Below are positions 55,287 to 63,362 of a DNA stretch of 64,000 nt, piece by piece. Within the stretch, counting starts at the first letter, position 1, and every line of letters starts with the position of its first letter. Origin of the DNA: Pelagivirga sediminicola. GTDB taxonomy: Bacteria > Pseudomonadota > Alphaproteobacteria > Rhodobacterales > Rhodobacteraceae. The stretch spans positions 124,001 through 188,000 of the forward strand of contig NZ_QCYH01000004.1 of NCBI RefSeq assembly GCF_003072125.1, given 5' to 3'. The notes under the pieces were generated by a model. It saw nothing but the letters and a program-made list of their open reading frames with translations. It did no database searches and was not told where the DNA came from. The position numbers were made by a program, and so were the translations under genes.

Positions 55287-56255
55287 TCAGACTTTGATGT
55301 TCACGAGCGCGCGCATGACGATCAGGTTGACCGTCAGGAAGGTGCCCACGGCCAGACAGGCCGGGATGAAGAAGGGATGATCCATGACCTTGTCATAATA
55401 GTTCGGATCGAGGATCTGGATGCCGACCAGCGCAAGCAGCGGAAAGCCCGACAGGAACTTGCCCGACCATTGCGCCTCGGCGGTGATCGCCTTGACCCGG
55501 CGGAACAGGCGGAACCGGGCGCGGATGACCTTTGCCAGACCGGCGAGGATCTCGGCCAGGTTGCCGCCCGATTGCTGCTGGATCGTGACGGCCACGGCGA
55601 GGAAACGCAGATCCTGCATGTCCAAACGCTCGGCCAGATCCTTCAGCGCCTCGCCCATGTCGCGCCCATACGCCGCCTCGTCGGAGATAATGCCGAACTC
55701 GGTGGCCAGCGGGTCCGCGACCTCGGTGGCGACGATCGCGACGGCGGAGGAGAAGGGATGCCCCACCTTGAGCGAGCGGACCATCAGCTCGATCGCGTCG
55801 GGCAGCTGCTCTTCCAGCAGATTCATCCGCTTCTTGGCCTTCATCGAGATCCAGGTGAAGATCCCGCCGATTCCCATGGCAGCGGAGACTGCGATGCGCA
55901 CGGGCACGGACGTGGACGTGCCCACCGACAGGCCCACGAAGGCAAGGAAGGCCAGCAGCACCATCAGCATCATCAGCTGCTTGGGCGAGAATGCGATCGC
56001 CGCCTTCTGCGCCTTGGACGCCAGCACGGAATAAAGCGGGAAACGGCGCGAGCGCAGGTGCTGCTCCATCTCCTTGCGCAGCTTTTCCATCACCTCCTCG
56101 CGGCGCCCGCCCTTGTCCAGCATTTCAAGACGGCGATTGACGCGGTTGTTCAGGCTGATCGATTTGCCGAAGACGGTCAGATAGATTCCCTCGACCAGCA
56201 CGAGCACGCCGAGAAAGATGAGGCCGTAAATGATCGGTTCTGGAGAGATGGACAT
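55287..56255 (-). CDS. tadB: Tad pilus inner-membrane platform protein TadB
   Basis: Type II secretion F-family protein of 322 residues, paralogous to TadC. It has an N-terminal helix (about 6-26), a further pair of helices around 100-145, the F-domain (PDAIELMVRSLKVGHPFSSAVAIV, and LRFLAVAVTIQQQSGGNLAEIL) and C-terminal helices. It follows tadA by 5 bp and precedes tadC by 13 bp, the standard tadABC order. Confidence 0.92.
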   Translation of the reverse strand: MSISPEPIIYGLIFLGVLVLVEGIYLTVFGKSISLNNRVNRRLEMLDKGGRREEVMEKLRKEMEQHLRSRRFPLYSVLASKAQKAAIAFSPKQLMMLMVLLAFLAFVGLSVGTSTSVPVRIAVSAAMGIGGIFTWISMKAKKRMNLLEEQLPDAIELMVRSLKVGHPFSSAVAIVATEVADPLATEFGIISDEAAYGRDMGEALKDLAERLDMQDLRFLAVAVTIQQQSGGNLAEILAGLAKVIRARFRLFRRVKAITAEAQWSGKFLSGFPLLALVGIQILDPNYYDKVMDHPFFIPACLAVGTFLTVNLIVMRALVNIKV

Positions 56256-56260
56256 CTGGG

Positions 56261-57724
56261 TTACTCCGGTGTCACGGGTTCATAGATCGAGGCGGGCAGA
56301 TCGTAGCCCCACAGGCGGAAACGCTCGGAGAAGTTCGAGCGCACGCCGGTGGCGGTGAAATGGCCGAGGATCTTGTTTTCGGGCGTGAGGCCGATGCGCT
56401 GAAAGCGGAAGATCTCCTGCATGGAAATCACTTCGCCCTCCATCCCCGTCACCTCGGTGATCGAGGTCATGCGGCGGCTGCCGTCCTGAAGGCGGCTGGC
56501 CTGCACGATCAGATGCACGGCTGACGCGATCTGGCTGCGCACGGCCTTCAGCGGCATTTCGATGCCCGCCATCGCGACCATGTTCTCCAGACGGCTGATC
56601 CCGTCGCGCGGGTTGTTGGCGTGGATTGTCGTCATCGAACCGTCATGACCGGTGTTCATCGCCTGAAGCATGTCGATCACCTCCTCGCCGCGCGTCTCGC
56701 CGACGATGATGCGGTCCGGGCGCATCCGCAGCGCGTTTTTCAGACAGTCGCGCGGCGACACCTCGCCCTTGCCCTCGACGTTGGGCGGGCGCGATTCCAT
56801 CCGGCCGACATGGATCTGTTGCAGCTGCAGTTCGGCGGTATCCTCGATCGTCAGGATGCGCTCGGCATTGTCGATGAAGGACGACAGCGCGTTGAGCGTG
56901 GTGGTCTTGCCCGAACCGGTCCCGCCGGAGACGATGATGTTCAGACGGCACGCAACGGCGGCTTGCAGATATGCAGCCATCTCTTCGCTGAATGCGCCGA
57001 AATTCACCAGATCGTCGATGCCCAGCTTGTCCTTTTTGAACTTCCGGATCGAAACCAGGCTGCCGTCCACAGCGACGGGCGGCACCATCGCGTTGAAGCG
57101 CGAGCCGTCCTGCAGGCGCGCGTCGACATAGGGGTTCGATTCGTCCACGCGGCGGCCGACGGCGCTGACGATCTTGTCGATGATGCGCAGAAGGTGGCGC
57201 TCGTCCTTGAAGGTGACGTCGCTCAGCTCCAGAATACCGTCGCGTTCGATGAAAATCTGGTGGGGTCCGTTCACGAGGATATCGTTGACGGTATCGTCCT
57301 TGAGCAGTGTCTCCAGCGGGCCAAGGCCGCGCACCTCGTCATAAAGCTCCTGCGACAGCTGAAGGCGGTCCTCGCGGTTCAGGACGATGCTGCGCTCTTC
57401 CAGAACTTCGGCAGTGATGGCGCCGATTTCCTCGCGCAAATCCTGCTCGGTCGCGGTGTCGAGGGCGCCGAGGTTCAGATTGTCCAGCAACGCGCGGTGC
57501 AGGTCCAGCTTGATCTCGCTCAGGCGCTCCTTGCGCTTGCGCTCCTTGTCCTGCGGGCCGGCATCGGCGCGTGCGGCTTGCGTCGGGCGGCGCAGGCTGG
57601 CCGGTTTGGGCGCGGCGGCCGGGGCGGGGGCAAGGGCCGCCGCTGCGGTTTTGGACGCCTTTTCAGGGGCGGCCGTAACGGCGCGCGCCTGATCCTGGCC
57701 TGATTTCTTGTAACGTGAAAACAT
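56261..57724 (-). CDS. tadA: Tad pilus secretion ATPase TadA/CpaF
   Basis: Hexameric motor ATPase of 487 residues. The N-terminal 65 residues are an alanine- and proline-rich linker. The ATPase core has Walker A (VSGGTGSGKTTTLNAL), the Asp box, and Walker B region RPDRIIVGETRGEE followed by the His box TGHDGSMTTIHANNP. The middle domain includes NDILVNGPHQIFIERDG, characteristic of CpaF. It powers Flp pilus extension and retraction. It lies 27 bp downstream of tadZ and directly upstream of tadB. Confidence 0.95.
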   Translation of the reverse strand: MFSRYKKSGQDQARAVTAAPEKASKTAAAALAPAPAAAPKPASLRRPTQAARADAGPQDKERKRKERLSEIKLDLHRALLDNLNLGALDTATEQDLREEIGAITAEVLEERSIVLNREDRLQLSQELYDEVRGLGPLETLLKDDTVNDILVNGPHQIFIERDGILELSDVTFKDERHLLRIIDKIVSAVGRRVDESNPYVDARLQDGSRFNAMVPPVAVDGSLVSIRKFKKDKLGIDDLVNFGAFSEEMAAYLQAAVACRLNIIVSGGTGSGKTTTLNALSSFIDNAERILTIEDTAELQLQQIHVGRMESRPPNVEGKGEVSPRDCLKNALRMRPDRIIVGETRGEEVIDMLQAMNTGHDGSMTTIHANNPRDGISRLENMVAMAGIEMPLKAVRSQIASAVHLIVQASRLQDGSRRMTSITEVTGMEGEVISMQEIFRFQRIGLTPENKILGHFTATGVRSNFSERFRLWGYDLPASIYEPVTPE

Positions 57725-57751
57725 TTTACGACTACCTTTCCGGAACGGCGC

Positions 57752-58981
57752 TTACGCGGCCTCGACATCGCTTTTGCCCAGGGCGTGAAGGGACGCGGCA
57801 AGTTTCGCGATCTCCTTGCGCAGGGGATTCTTGGGGGCAGAGCTGGCCAGCGGCAGACCGTGATCGGCGCCCTGGCTGACCGCCTTGCCGCCGTCGGGCA
57901 GCTGCAGCTCGATCCCGATCTCCAGGCTTTCGGCCATCCGCTTGACCCGGCTCTTGCCGCTCATGTCGGTGAATTTGGGCGCGCGGTTCATGCAGTAGCG
58001 CAGCCGCTCGATCGGCAGATCCTCGGCCTTGAGCGCGCGTTTCAGGCGCAGCGTATTCTGCGCCGAGCGCATGTCCATCTCCAGCGTCACGAAATAGACC
58101 TGGGCGGCGCAAAGCACGGTTTCGGTCCACTGAACCAGCGTGTTCGGCATGTCGACGATGACGTAGTCGAAATGCCTGCGCGCCTGGTCCAGAACGCGCT
58201 GGACGTCGTCGGTGGTGATCATGTCCAGCGGCAGCATTTCAGGCGGCGCGGTCAGAACCCACAGCCGGTCCTGATAGCTGACCAGGGCCTGCTTGAAGAT
58301 TTCCTCGTCCATCGTTTCGGTGTCGGACCACATCTCGAACACCGGATCGCGCCGGGGCAGATCGAGGCAGGTCGCGACCGAGCCGAACTGAAGGCCCATG
58401 TCCAGAATGCAGACGCGCGGCGCCTTGTCCTTGGAGATGTTCGCCAGTTCCCACGCCAGGTTGACCGCCAGCGTCGTCGCGCCGGTCCCGCCGGCCAGTC
58501 CGTGAGCAACCAGCACGACGCCTTCCTGACCGTTCGCGACGGGCGCGATGACGCCGCTTTGCGCGGCTTGCGCGGCGGGCTGGCGCAGCCGGTCGATGGC
58601 GGCCTGAAGCTCGCCCTCGGGCAGGGGGTAGGGGACGAATTCATCGGCGCCCTGCCGCAGCAGCGTGTGCAGCGCCGAGGGGCTGACATCGTCGGCAATC
58701 AGTATAACCTTTATGCGCAGCTTGCCTGCCAGATCGATGATTTCACCGATCATCGGCAGGCGGTCCTCGTCCTCATCGTCGATGGCGATGGCGACGAATT
58801 CCAGCGTCTCGGCGTCGAGCTGGCCCATGAAGGCCAGCGCTTCGGGAAAGCCCAGATCGCCCCACGCCTCGCCGACGGCGGCCTCCATGTCTTCGATCAG
58901 AAGATCGAAATTGGTGACGTCCCGGCTGATCGTGCACGCGACAAGCGGGCTTGGTTCAGGTTGGTTCATCGCACTGCTCAT
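57752..58981 (-). CDS. tadZ: Tad pilus localisation ATPase TadZ/CpaE
   Basis: MinD/ParA-related protein of 409 residues that places the pilus machine in the cell. Residues 1-135 form a receiver-like domain (VKVILIADDVSPSALHTLLRQGADEFVPYPL in two parts). The ATPase part has a deviant P-loop, GLAGGTGATTLAVNL at about 161-175, which lacks both lysines of the ParA-type KGGxGK motif; the later Asp-rich switch VCILDMGLQFGSVA and DYVIVDMPNTL are present. Start at ATG 58981; ATG 58969 is an alternative. The operon continues into tadA. Confidence 0.9.
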   Translation of the reverse strand: MSSAMNQPEPSPLVACTISRDVTNFDLLIEDMEAAVGEAWGDLGFPEALAFMGQLDAETLEFVAIAIDDEDEDRLPMIGEIIDLAGKLRIKVILIADDVSPSALHTLLRQGADEFVPYPLPEGELQAAIDRLRQPAAQAAQSGVIAPVANGQEGVVLVAHGLAGGTGATTLAVNLAWELANISKDKAPRVCILDMGLQFGSVATCLDLPRRDPVFEMWSDTETMDEEIFKQALVSYQDRLWVLTAPPEMLPLDMITTDDVQRVLDQARRHFDYVIVDMPNTLVQWTETVLCAAQVYFVTLEMDMRSAQNTLRLKRALKAEDLPIERLRYCMNRAPKFTDMSGKSRVKRMAESLEIGIELQLPDGGKAVSQGADHGLPLASSAPKNPLRKEIAKLAASLHALGKSDVEAA

Positions 58982-59215
58982 GGCGCTATCGTCCTATTCT
59001 ATGTGCCGCCGGTAGTGCGCCTTTTGACTGGGCGGTCTGTTGCGGGCGGAATATTTGCCCCGAATCGCGGACCCCGTCAGAGGGCGCGGATCGGTTTTTC
59101 CTCATGACAAGGTCGCGGAAAATATGGGCAACAATGGGGCCGGATTATCGTAATTGTGCGGTTTCGCCATAGCGACCGGCACCGCAATGCGCGCGCCGCA
59201 GGCCCGCCCCGAACA

Positions 59216-59243
59216 GAAAAAGCCCGCCGACGATGCGGCGGGC
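59216..59243 (-). terminator. Intrinsic terminator after the Tad-locus ompA-like gene
   Basis: GCCCGCCG (59222-59229) pairs with CGGCGGGC (59236-59243); on the minus strand the stem is followed by TTTTTC. It lies about 47 bp past the ompA-like stop and separates flp-to-ompA from tadZ onward. Confidence 0.75.
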
Positions 59244-59290
59244 CTTCAGGTGTCCCGGCAGGGCCGGGCAGGGAGAAACACGTGGCGGGC

Positions 59291-59935
59291 CTATTCGCCG
59301 GTTCCGGTGGCCTTCCAACCGGATTCCGTTGTCGCGCTGGCGACATATTCGCGATAGATCACTTCGGCATATTTGCCATCCAGGACCATGGGATGCGATT
59401 TCACGAAACCCGAAACCTCGGTCACGGTGCGGCGATTGCGCCGCTCGCGCCCTTGCGTCACGATCAGCGGCTGCGTCTCGCCAAAGGACACGACCGCCTC
59501 CAGCCGCGATGTGCTGATGCCCCGGCTGGCCAGATAGGCCACCACGGCGCGCGCGCGGCGCAGGCCCAGGTTCTTGTTGTAGCCGGGCGATCCGACGGCG
59601 TCGGTATGCCCATAGACCTTGAAACGCACCTCGGGGAACTGGCGGATCCATGCGGCCTGCTCGTTCAGGGTGTCGCGTGCGCCGATGTCCAGCACGTCCG
59701 AGTTGAAGGCGAAATTGACGGTTGTCGGAACCTCGTTGGCAAACCGGTTCGACATATCGAAGACATAGCTGCGCTCGCCGGTCATCACCATCGCATTGTT
59801 CATCGTGGCATTGCCGAAATTTCCGCCATCCACCAGCGCGCCCGCCTCGCCGCGATAGGCGCGATGCAGCGGATCACCCGGCGCGGTGCAGGCACCCAAT
59901 GCCAGAACCGGCAGCAATAAAAGAGTTTTTTTCAT
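59291..59935 (-). CDS. OmpA-family lipoprotein of the Tad locus
   Basis: Outer-membrane lipoprotein of 214 residues; the signal ends LGAC (Cys16). The C-terminal OmpA peptidoglycan-binding domain has NFAFNSDVLD, VYGHTDAVGSPGYNKNLGLRRARAVVAYL and RRNRRTVTEV. In Rhodobacterales Tad loci such a protein sits between the secretin and tadZ and probably anchors the secretin to the cell wall, in the place of RcpB. The ATG at 59935 is followed by MKKTLLLLPVLALG. An intrinsic terminator follows the stop. Confidence 0.85.
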   Translation of the reverse strand: MKKTLLLLPVLALGACTAPGDPLHRAYRGEAGALVDGGNFGNATMNNAMVMTGERSYVFDMSNRFANEVPTTVNFAFNSDVLDIGARDTLNEQAAWIRQFPEVRFKVYGHTDAVGSPGYNKNLGLRRARAVVAYLASRGISTSRLEAVVSFGETQPLIVTQGRERRNRRTVTEVSGFVKSHPMVLDGKYAEVIYREYVASATTESGWKATGTGE

Positions 59936-59952
59936 GTGCTCCGTTCCCCGCA

Positions 59953-61374
59953 TCAGTCCATCACATAGCCGTAAGAGCCGCTGAAATCCTGCTTGGCAAC
60001 TTCGCCCGCAGCGCCCGTTCGGGGCATGACATCGCGTGCGACAGCGCCGTTCAGGAACAGATCGGCCTCGGTGGGCAGCCTGACCCGGTCGGTCGGCAGC
60101 GCCAGTGCCTCGCCGCGCGTCGGCGACACCAGATGCGCCGTCACGATGATCACCAGCTCCGTTTGCGAGCGCTGGTAATCGGCGCTGCGGAACAGCGCAC
60201 CGAGGATCGGCACATCGCCCAGCCATGGCACCTGTCCGGCGGTATCGCGGAAATCGTCCTGAAGCAGCCCGGCGATCGCAAAGCTCTCGCCGTCGCGCAG
60301 CGCCACGGTTGTGGAGGTGTTGCGCCGCTTGAACCCGCTGATGTTGAAGCCGTTGGCCTGAATACCATTGGTGGGATCCAAAGATGACACCGCCGCTGCA
60401 AGCTCCAGATTGATGACATCGTCATCCAGAACGCGGGGCACGAAGTTCAGCTCGACCCCGAACGGCTTGAATTCGATCGAGACGCCGTCCTCGTCGCTGA
60501 CCGGAATGGGATATTCGCCGCCCGCCAGGAACTTGGCCTCCTGACCGGAAAGGGCGGTCAGGTTCGGCTCGGCCAGGGTGCGCACGACGCCCTTGGTTTC
60601 AAGCGCTTGCAACAGGATGCCGATCTGCGCGGAACCGGCGTTGAAGCCGAAGAAGGCCGCGCCATTGTTCGACTGTCCGCTGGGCGAGGCACCGGGCGCC
60701 ACGCCGCTTGGGGTGATGTTGGACGCGCCGATGCCGTTGGTTGCAACGCCCGCGCCAAGACCACCCGCCGACAATCCGTCGATGGCCAGCGAGGTGGACA
60801 GGCTTTTGGCCACGTTGCGCTGCATTTCGGCGAAACGGACCTTCAGCATCACCTGCTGCTTGCCGGACACGCTCATCAGGTTGGAAACCCGTTCGGGCGC
60901 ATACCGCTCGGCCAGGTCCAGCGCGCGCTGCATGCGCGGTGTGCTGGAGACGGTGCCGGATATGACGATGCCGTCATTCGCGGTGCGCACCTCGATCTGC
61001 TCGTTCGGCAGGATCTGGCGAAGCCGTTCCTTGAACTCGGAGATGTCAGAGCTGACATTCACGTCGACATTGGCGATAAGCTGGCCGTTTTCGTCCAGCA
61101 GCGTCAACGTGGTGCGCCCCGGAGTCTTTCCCAGCACATAGATCGTGCGGTCCGACAGTGTCGAGAAATCCGCGATCGCGGGGTTCGCGATGCTGAGCTC
61201 GGCAAAGGGAACATCGCTTTCGACAACGACGGCGCGGTTCATCGCGACGCTCAGATCGCGGCCCGTCCCCCTTTGCACGACATGCAATGTTTCCGAATGG
61301 ACGGGCACAGGCGCAGCGGCCATGACCCCTGCCAGCCCCAGAAGAGCCGCCGCAATAACTTTACAATATTTCAT
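59953..61374 (-). CDS. rcpA: Tad pilus secretin RcpA/CpaC
   Basis: Outer-membrane secretin of 473 residues. A Sec signal peptide (about 1-27, ending near VHSET) is followed by an N-terminal pilus-assembly domain (NRAVVVESDVPFAELSIANPAIADFSTLSDRT in two parts), a BON-like segment (GIVISGTVSSTPRMQRALDLA) and the secretin domain (TLAEPNLTALSGQEAKFLAGGEYPIPV, PWLGDVPILGALFRS, TELVIIVTAHLV). It forms the gated pore for the Flp fibre. The ATG at 61374 has an AGGCAGG site. It lies downstream of cpaB across a 245-bp gap in which I see no gene. Confidence 0.93.
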   Translation of the reverse strand: MKYCKVIAAALLGLAGVMAAAPVPVHSETLHVVQRGTGRDLSVAMNRAVVVESDVPFAELSIANPAIADFSTLSDRTIYVLGKTPGRTTLTLLDENGQLIANVDVNVSSDISEFKERLRQILPNEQIEVRTANDGIVISGTVSSTPRMQRALDLAERYAPERVSNLMSVSGKQQVMLKVRFAEMQRNVAKSLSTSLAIDGLSAGGLGAGVATNGIGASNITPSGVAPGASPSGQSNNGAAFFGFNAGSAQIGILLQALETKGVVRTLAEPNLTALSGQEAKFLAGGEYPIPVSDEDGVSIEFKPFGVELNFVPRVLDDDVINLELAAAVSSLDPTNGIQANGFNISGFKRRNTSTTVALRDGESFAIAGLLQDDFRDTAGQVPWLGDVPILGALFRSADYQRSQTELVIIVTAHLVSPTRGEALALPTDRVRLPTEADLFLNGAVARDVMPRTGAAGEVAKQDFSGSYGYVMD

Positions 61375-61619
61375 GTGACCTGCCTTCCGATCACGCCTCG
61401 TTTTAAGGGTCTTGGTGCCCTCGATTGACTGGACTGTGCGCGAGTTCCCCGTATTTTTCAAGAATCAATGACACTTAGCCGAAGTTTTGTCTTTTGGGAC
61501 ACACTTGGCTGTATGAGCGAAACGCGGCACCCTCGGCGGGATACCGCGCATGTTTCTACCGATGGTTACCGGCCCGGCGCGCACGATTTCGTGGCCGCCT
61601 TGGGCGTGGCCGATCTGCC

Positions 61620-62489
61620 TCAATTCGTGCAGGGGATCGGTGTTTCGATCACCTCGCCGCCCCGGCGGGTGCGGATGGTGCACACTTCCGAGCGCTGTAC
61701 CGGGGCCGCTTCGGGCGCGGAGGCAAGACCCAGCAACTGGCGCTGGTCGATCTCGATCGCGCCCGAGACCGTATCGTCCTGCGCGCCGACCAGGGACAGG
61801 CTCAGCCGTCCGGTCGATTGCGCCTGCGCCAACGCCGCGACCTGTTGGGGCAGGATGGCGACGGTGACGGTCTGCGCGACGCTCGCTTCGGTCCGGTCCG
61901 AATTGGACGACTGGTCAACCGCGATCAGCTGAACACCCGCCTCGATCAGCTTGGTCACATCACCGCGGCTGTCGCCCTCGGTGCGCAGCCCGCCATTGCC
62001 GATATTGCCGGTCCAATAGACATCCACCCGGTCGCCGGGCCGCAGGAAGCCGGACACGCCCGAAATGCTGTCCACCTTGATGGTGAAGGCGCGCATGCCG
62101 CGCTCCAGCTTGGTCGTGATGCCGGCATCCATGCCGGGGGCGGTCACCTTCACGGCCAGAACCGCCTCGTTCTTTTCCATGGCGCGCACGACCCGTCGCA
62201 GTTTGCCGGAGCCCTCGGGGAACATCTGTTCTTCGGTCTGAAAAATGCCTTCGGGCAGGGAGGCGGCGGGGTACTGGACCAGGCGCACATCCTCGGGCTT
62301 GATCCGCTCGCCGTATTTCAGGCTGCGCTCGGCGACATAAACAGTGGCCGTCTCGAAGGCCGGGGCGCGCATGCCGCGCTCCTGCTCCAGCGCCGATTGA
62401 TACAATTGGATACGGCCCTGAACCATGTAGACGGCAAAGCCCGCAAGGCCGAGGCCGAGCAGAAGGACCAATCCGAAGACCAGGCGCAT
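61620..62489 (-). CDS. cpaB: Flp pilus assembly protein CpaB/RcpC
   Basis: Periplasmic pilus-assembly protein of 289 residues with one N-terminal transmembrane anchor (about 2-22). A SAF domain follows (TVYVAERSLKYGERIKPEDVRLVQYP, typical of CpaB, AFP and flagellar FlgA relatives), then the RcpC domain (GVSGFLRPGDRVDVYWT, SLVGAQDD). It probably links the secretin with peptidoglycan or the platform. ATG 62489 has an AAAGGA site 7 nt upstream. It is the first gene after flp on the same strand. Confidence 0.92.
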   Translation of the reverse strand: MRLVFGLVLLLGLGLAGFAVYMVQGRIQLYQSALEQERGMRAPAFETATVYVAERSLKYGERIKPEDVRLVQYPAASLPEGIFQTEEQMFPEGSGKLRRVVRAMEKNEAVLAVKVTAPGMDAGITTKLERGMRAFTIKVDSISGVSGFLRPGDRVDVYWTGNIGNGGLRTEGDSRGDVTKLIEAGVQLIAVDQSSNSDRTEASVAQTVTVAILPQQVAALAQAQSTGRLSLSLVGAQDDTVSGAIEIDQRQLLGLASAPEAAPVQRSEVCTIRTRRGGEVIETPIPCTN

Positions 62490-62700
62490 GGTGTATCCTT
62501 TCAAGTTTCAATGTTCCGCTGCTGCGCGATGCTGCGCCCGGCGGTATGGAATGAGCAGCATATTCGCGGCTGATTGTGTCGAAACGGCGGAAAGTCCGGG
62601 ACAATTCGGTGATTTCCGGCGAATTAGTTCCGAATTTTCAAGGCGGGCTTCGCCTACGCATCGCAAATCAGAGAAACCATTGGTGATGGCCCGTATGCAG

Positions 62701-62734
62701 GAAGGGCCACAAATCGGCAGATTTGCGACCCTTC
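62701..62734 (-). other. 15-bp RNA hairpin between flp and cpaB
   Basis: In the minus-strand transcript, GAAGGGTCGCAAATC and GATTTGTGGCCCTTC pair along 15 bp (two G-U pairs) around the loop TGCC. On the plus strand the same bases give two mismatches, so the structure is designed for the flp transcript. No U-run follows, which suggests an mRNA stabiliser or processing site. Confidence 0.55.
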
Positions 62735-62771
62735 GTAATTTGTTTCGATCTGATCAGGACTAAAAGGCAGA

Positions 62772-62996
62772 TTAGAGGCCCGAGCCGGGAACCGATTCCG
62801 AGTTCAGCTCGCCCAAGCCTTGAATCGTACCGGAGTTCAAGCCAGACTCGATTTCGCCAGCCAAGTTGTTGACACCGCCGCGAACAGCCGCAACGCCGGC
62901 GATGCCCAGGCCGACGACGGCTGCGGTCAGCACGACCCAGTCAACTGTAACGGCACCGTCTTCGTCTGCGCGGAAATTCTTGATGAAATTGATCAT
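62772..62996 (-). CDS. flp: Flp family type IVb pilin
   Basis: Major pilin of 74 residues. After a short leader (MINFIKNFRADEDGAVTVDWVVLTAAVVG, shown here as IKNFRADEDGAVTVDW) the Flp pattern with a glutamate/aspartate-rich leader and the hydrophobic stretch VVLTAAVVGLGIAGVAAVRGG is visible. TadV should cleave before the hydrophobic core. GGAGGG at 7-8 nt gives a strong ribosome site for ATG 62996. The C-terminus is polar and glycine/serine-rich. The longer frame to 63098 is not pilin-like. Confidence 0.9.
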   Translation of the reverse strand: MINFIKNFRADEDGAVTVDWVVLTAAVVGLGIAGVAAVRGGVNNLAGEIESGLNSGTIQGLGELNSESVPGSGL

Positions 62997-63362
62997 TGTT
63001 GGTCCCTCCAAAGGATCATCAGGTTTACTCAGGTTTCTCACCGTTTTGCTGTTCGGGGCCGCCTCTCTCTGTTGGCCCCTAGCGCCTCGGATGAACATAT
63101 ATAGCCCCTCAATGAAGGCACAAATTGGGCGCGATTGGACCGATTTTGGAGCAGCCTTGCTTTTGTGACGGATGCAGGGTCAAGCGTATGAAATGATGAC
63201 GTAAAATAGTTTATAAAAATCTAATTCGACAAGATTTCACCATCCCGAGACTGGCCGAAAAGCCCTGTTTTGGCCCCCTGGCTGCGGCTTTGACTGGCGC
63301 GAAGGCGCTTTATTTGCGATAAATTGCGCAAAACGAACAACAGGCAGCAGGCAGGCATCCCC
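62997..63362. promoter_or_regulatory. flp / lytic transglycosylase divergent intergenic region with candidate flp promoter
   Basis: I see no gene in these 366 bp. An AT-rich pocket (63196-63235) holds a minus-strand -35-like TTGTCG (complement of 63227-63232) and -10-like TATTTT (complement of 63203-63208), 18 bp apart. That promoter would give flp a leader of about 200 nt. No CtrA box (TTAA-N7-TTAA) or sigma-54 site was found by eye. Confidence 0.35.

Noticed and set aside
61375..61619. A small minus-strand gene between cpaB and the secretin
   Set aside because: The open frame at 61465-61683 overlaps the cpaB 3' end, is rich in His, Pro and Arg, and has no ribosome site or known domain.
62997..63362. 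CtrA or sigma-54 control of the pilin gene
   Set aside because: CtrA controls pilA in Caulobacter, but no TTAA-N7-TTAA box or TGGCAC-N5-TTGC element was found by eye here.
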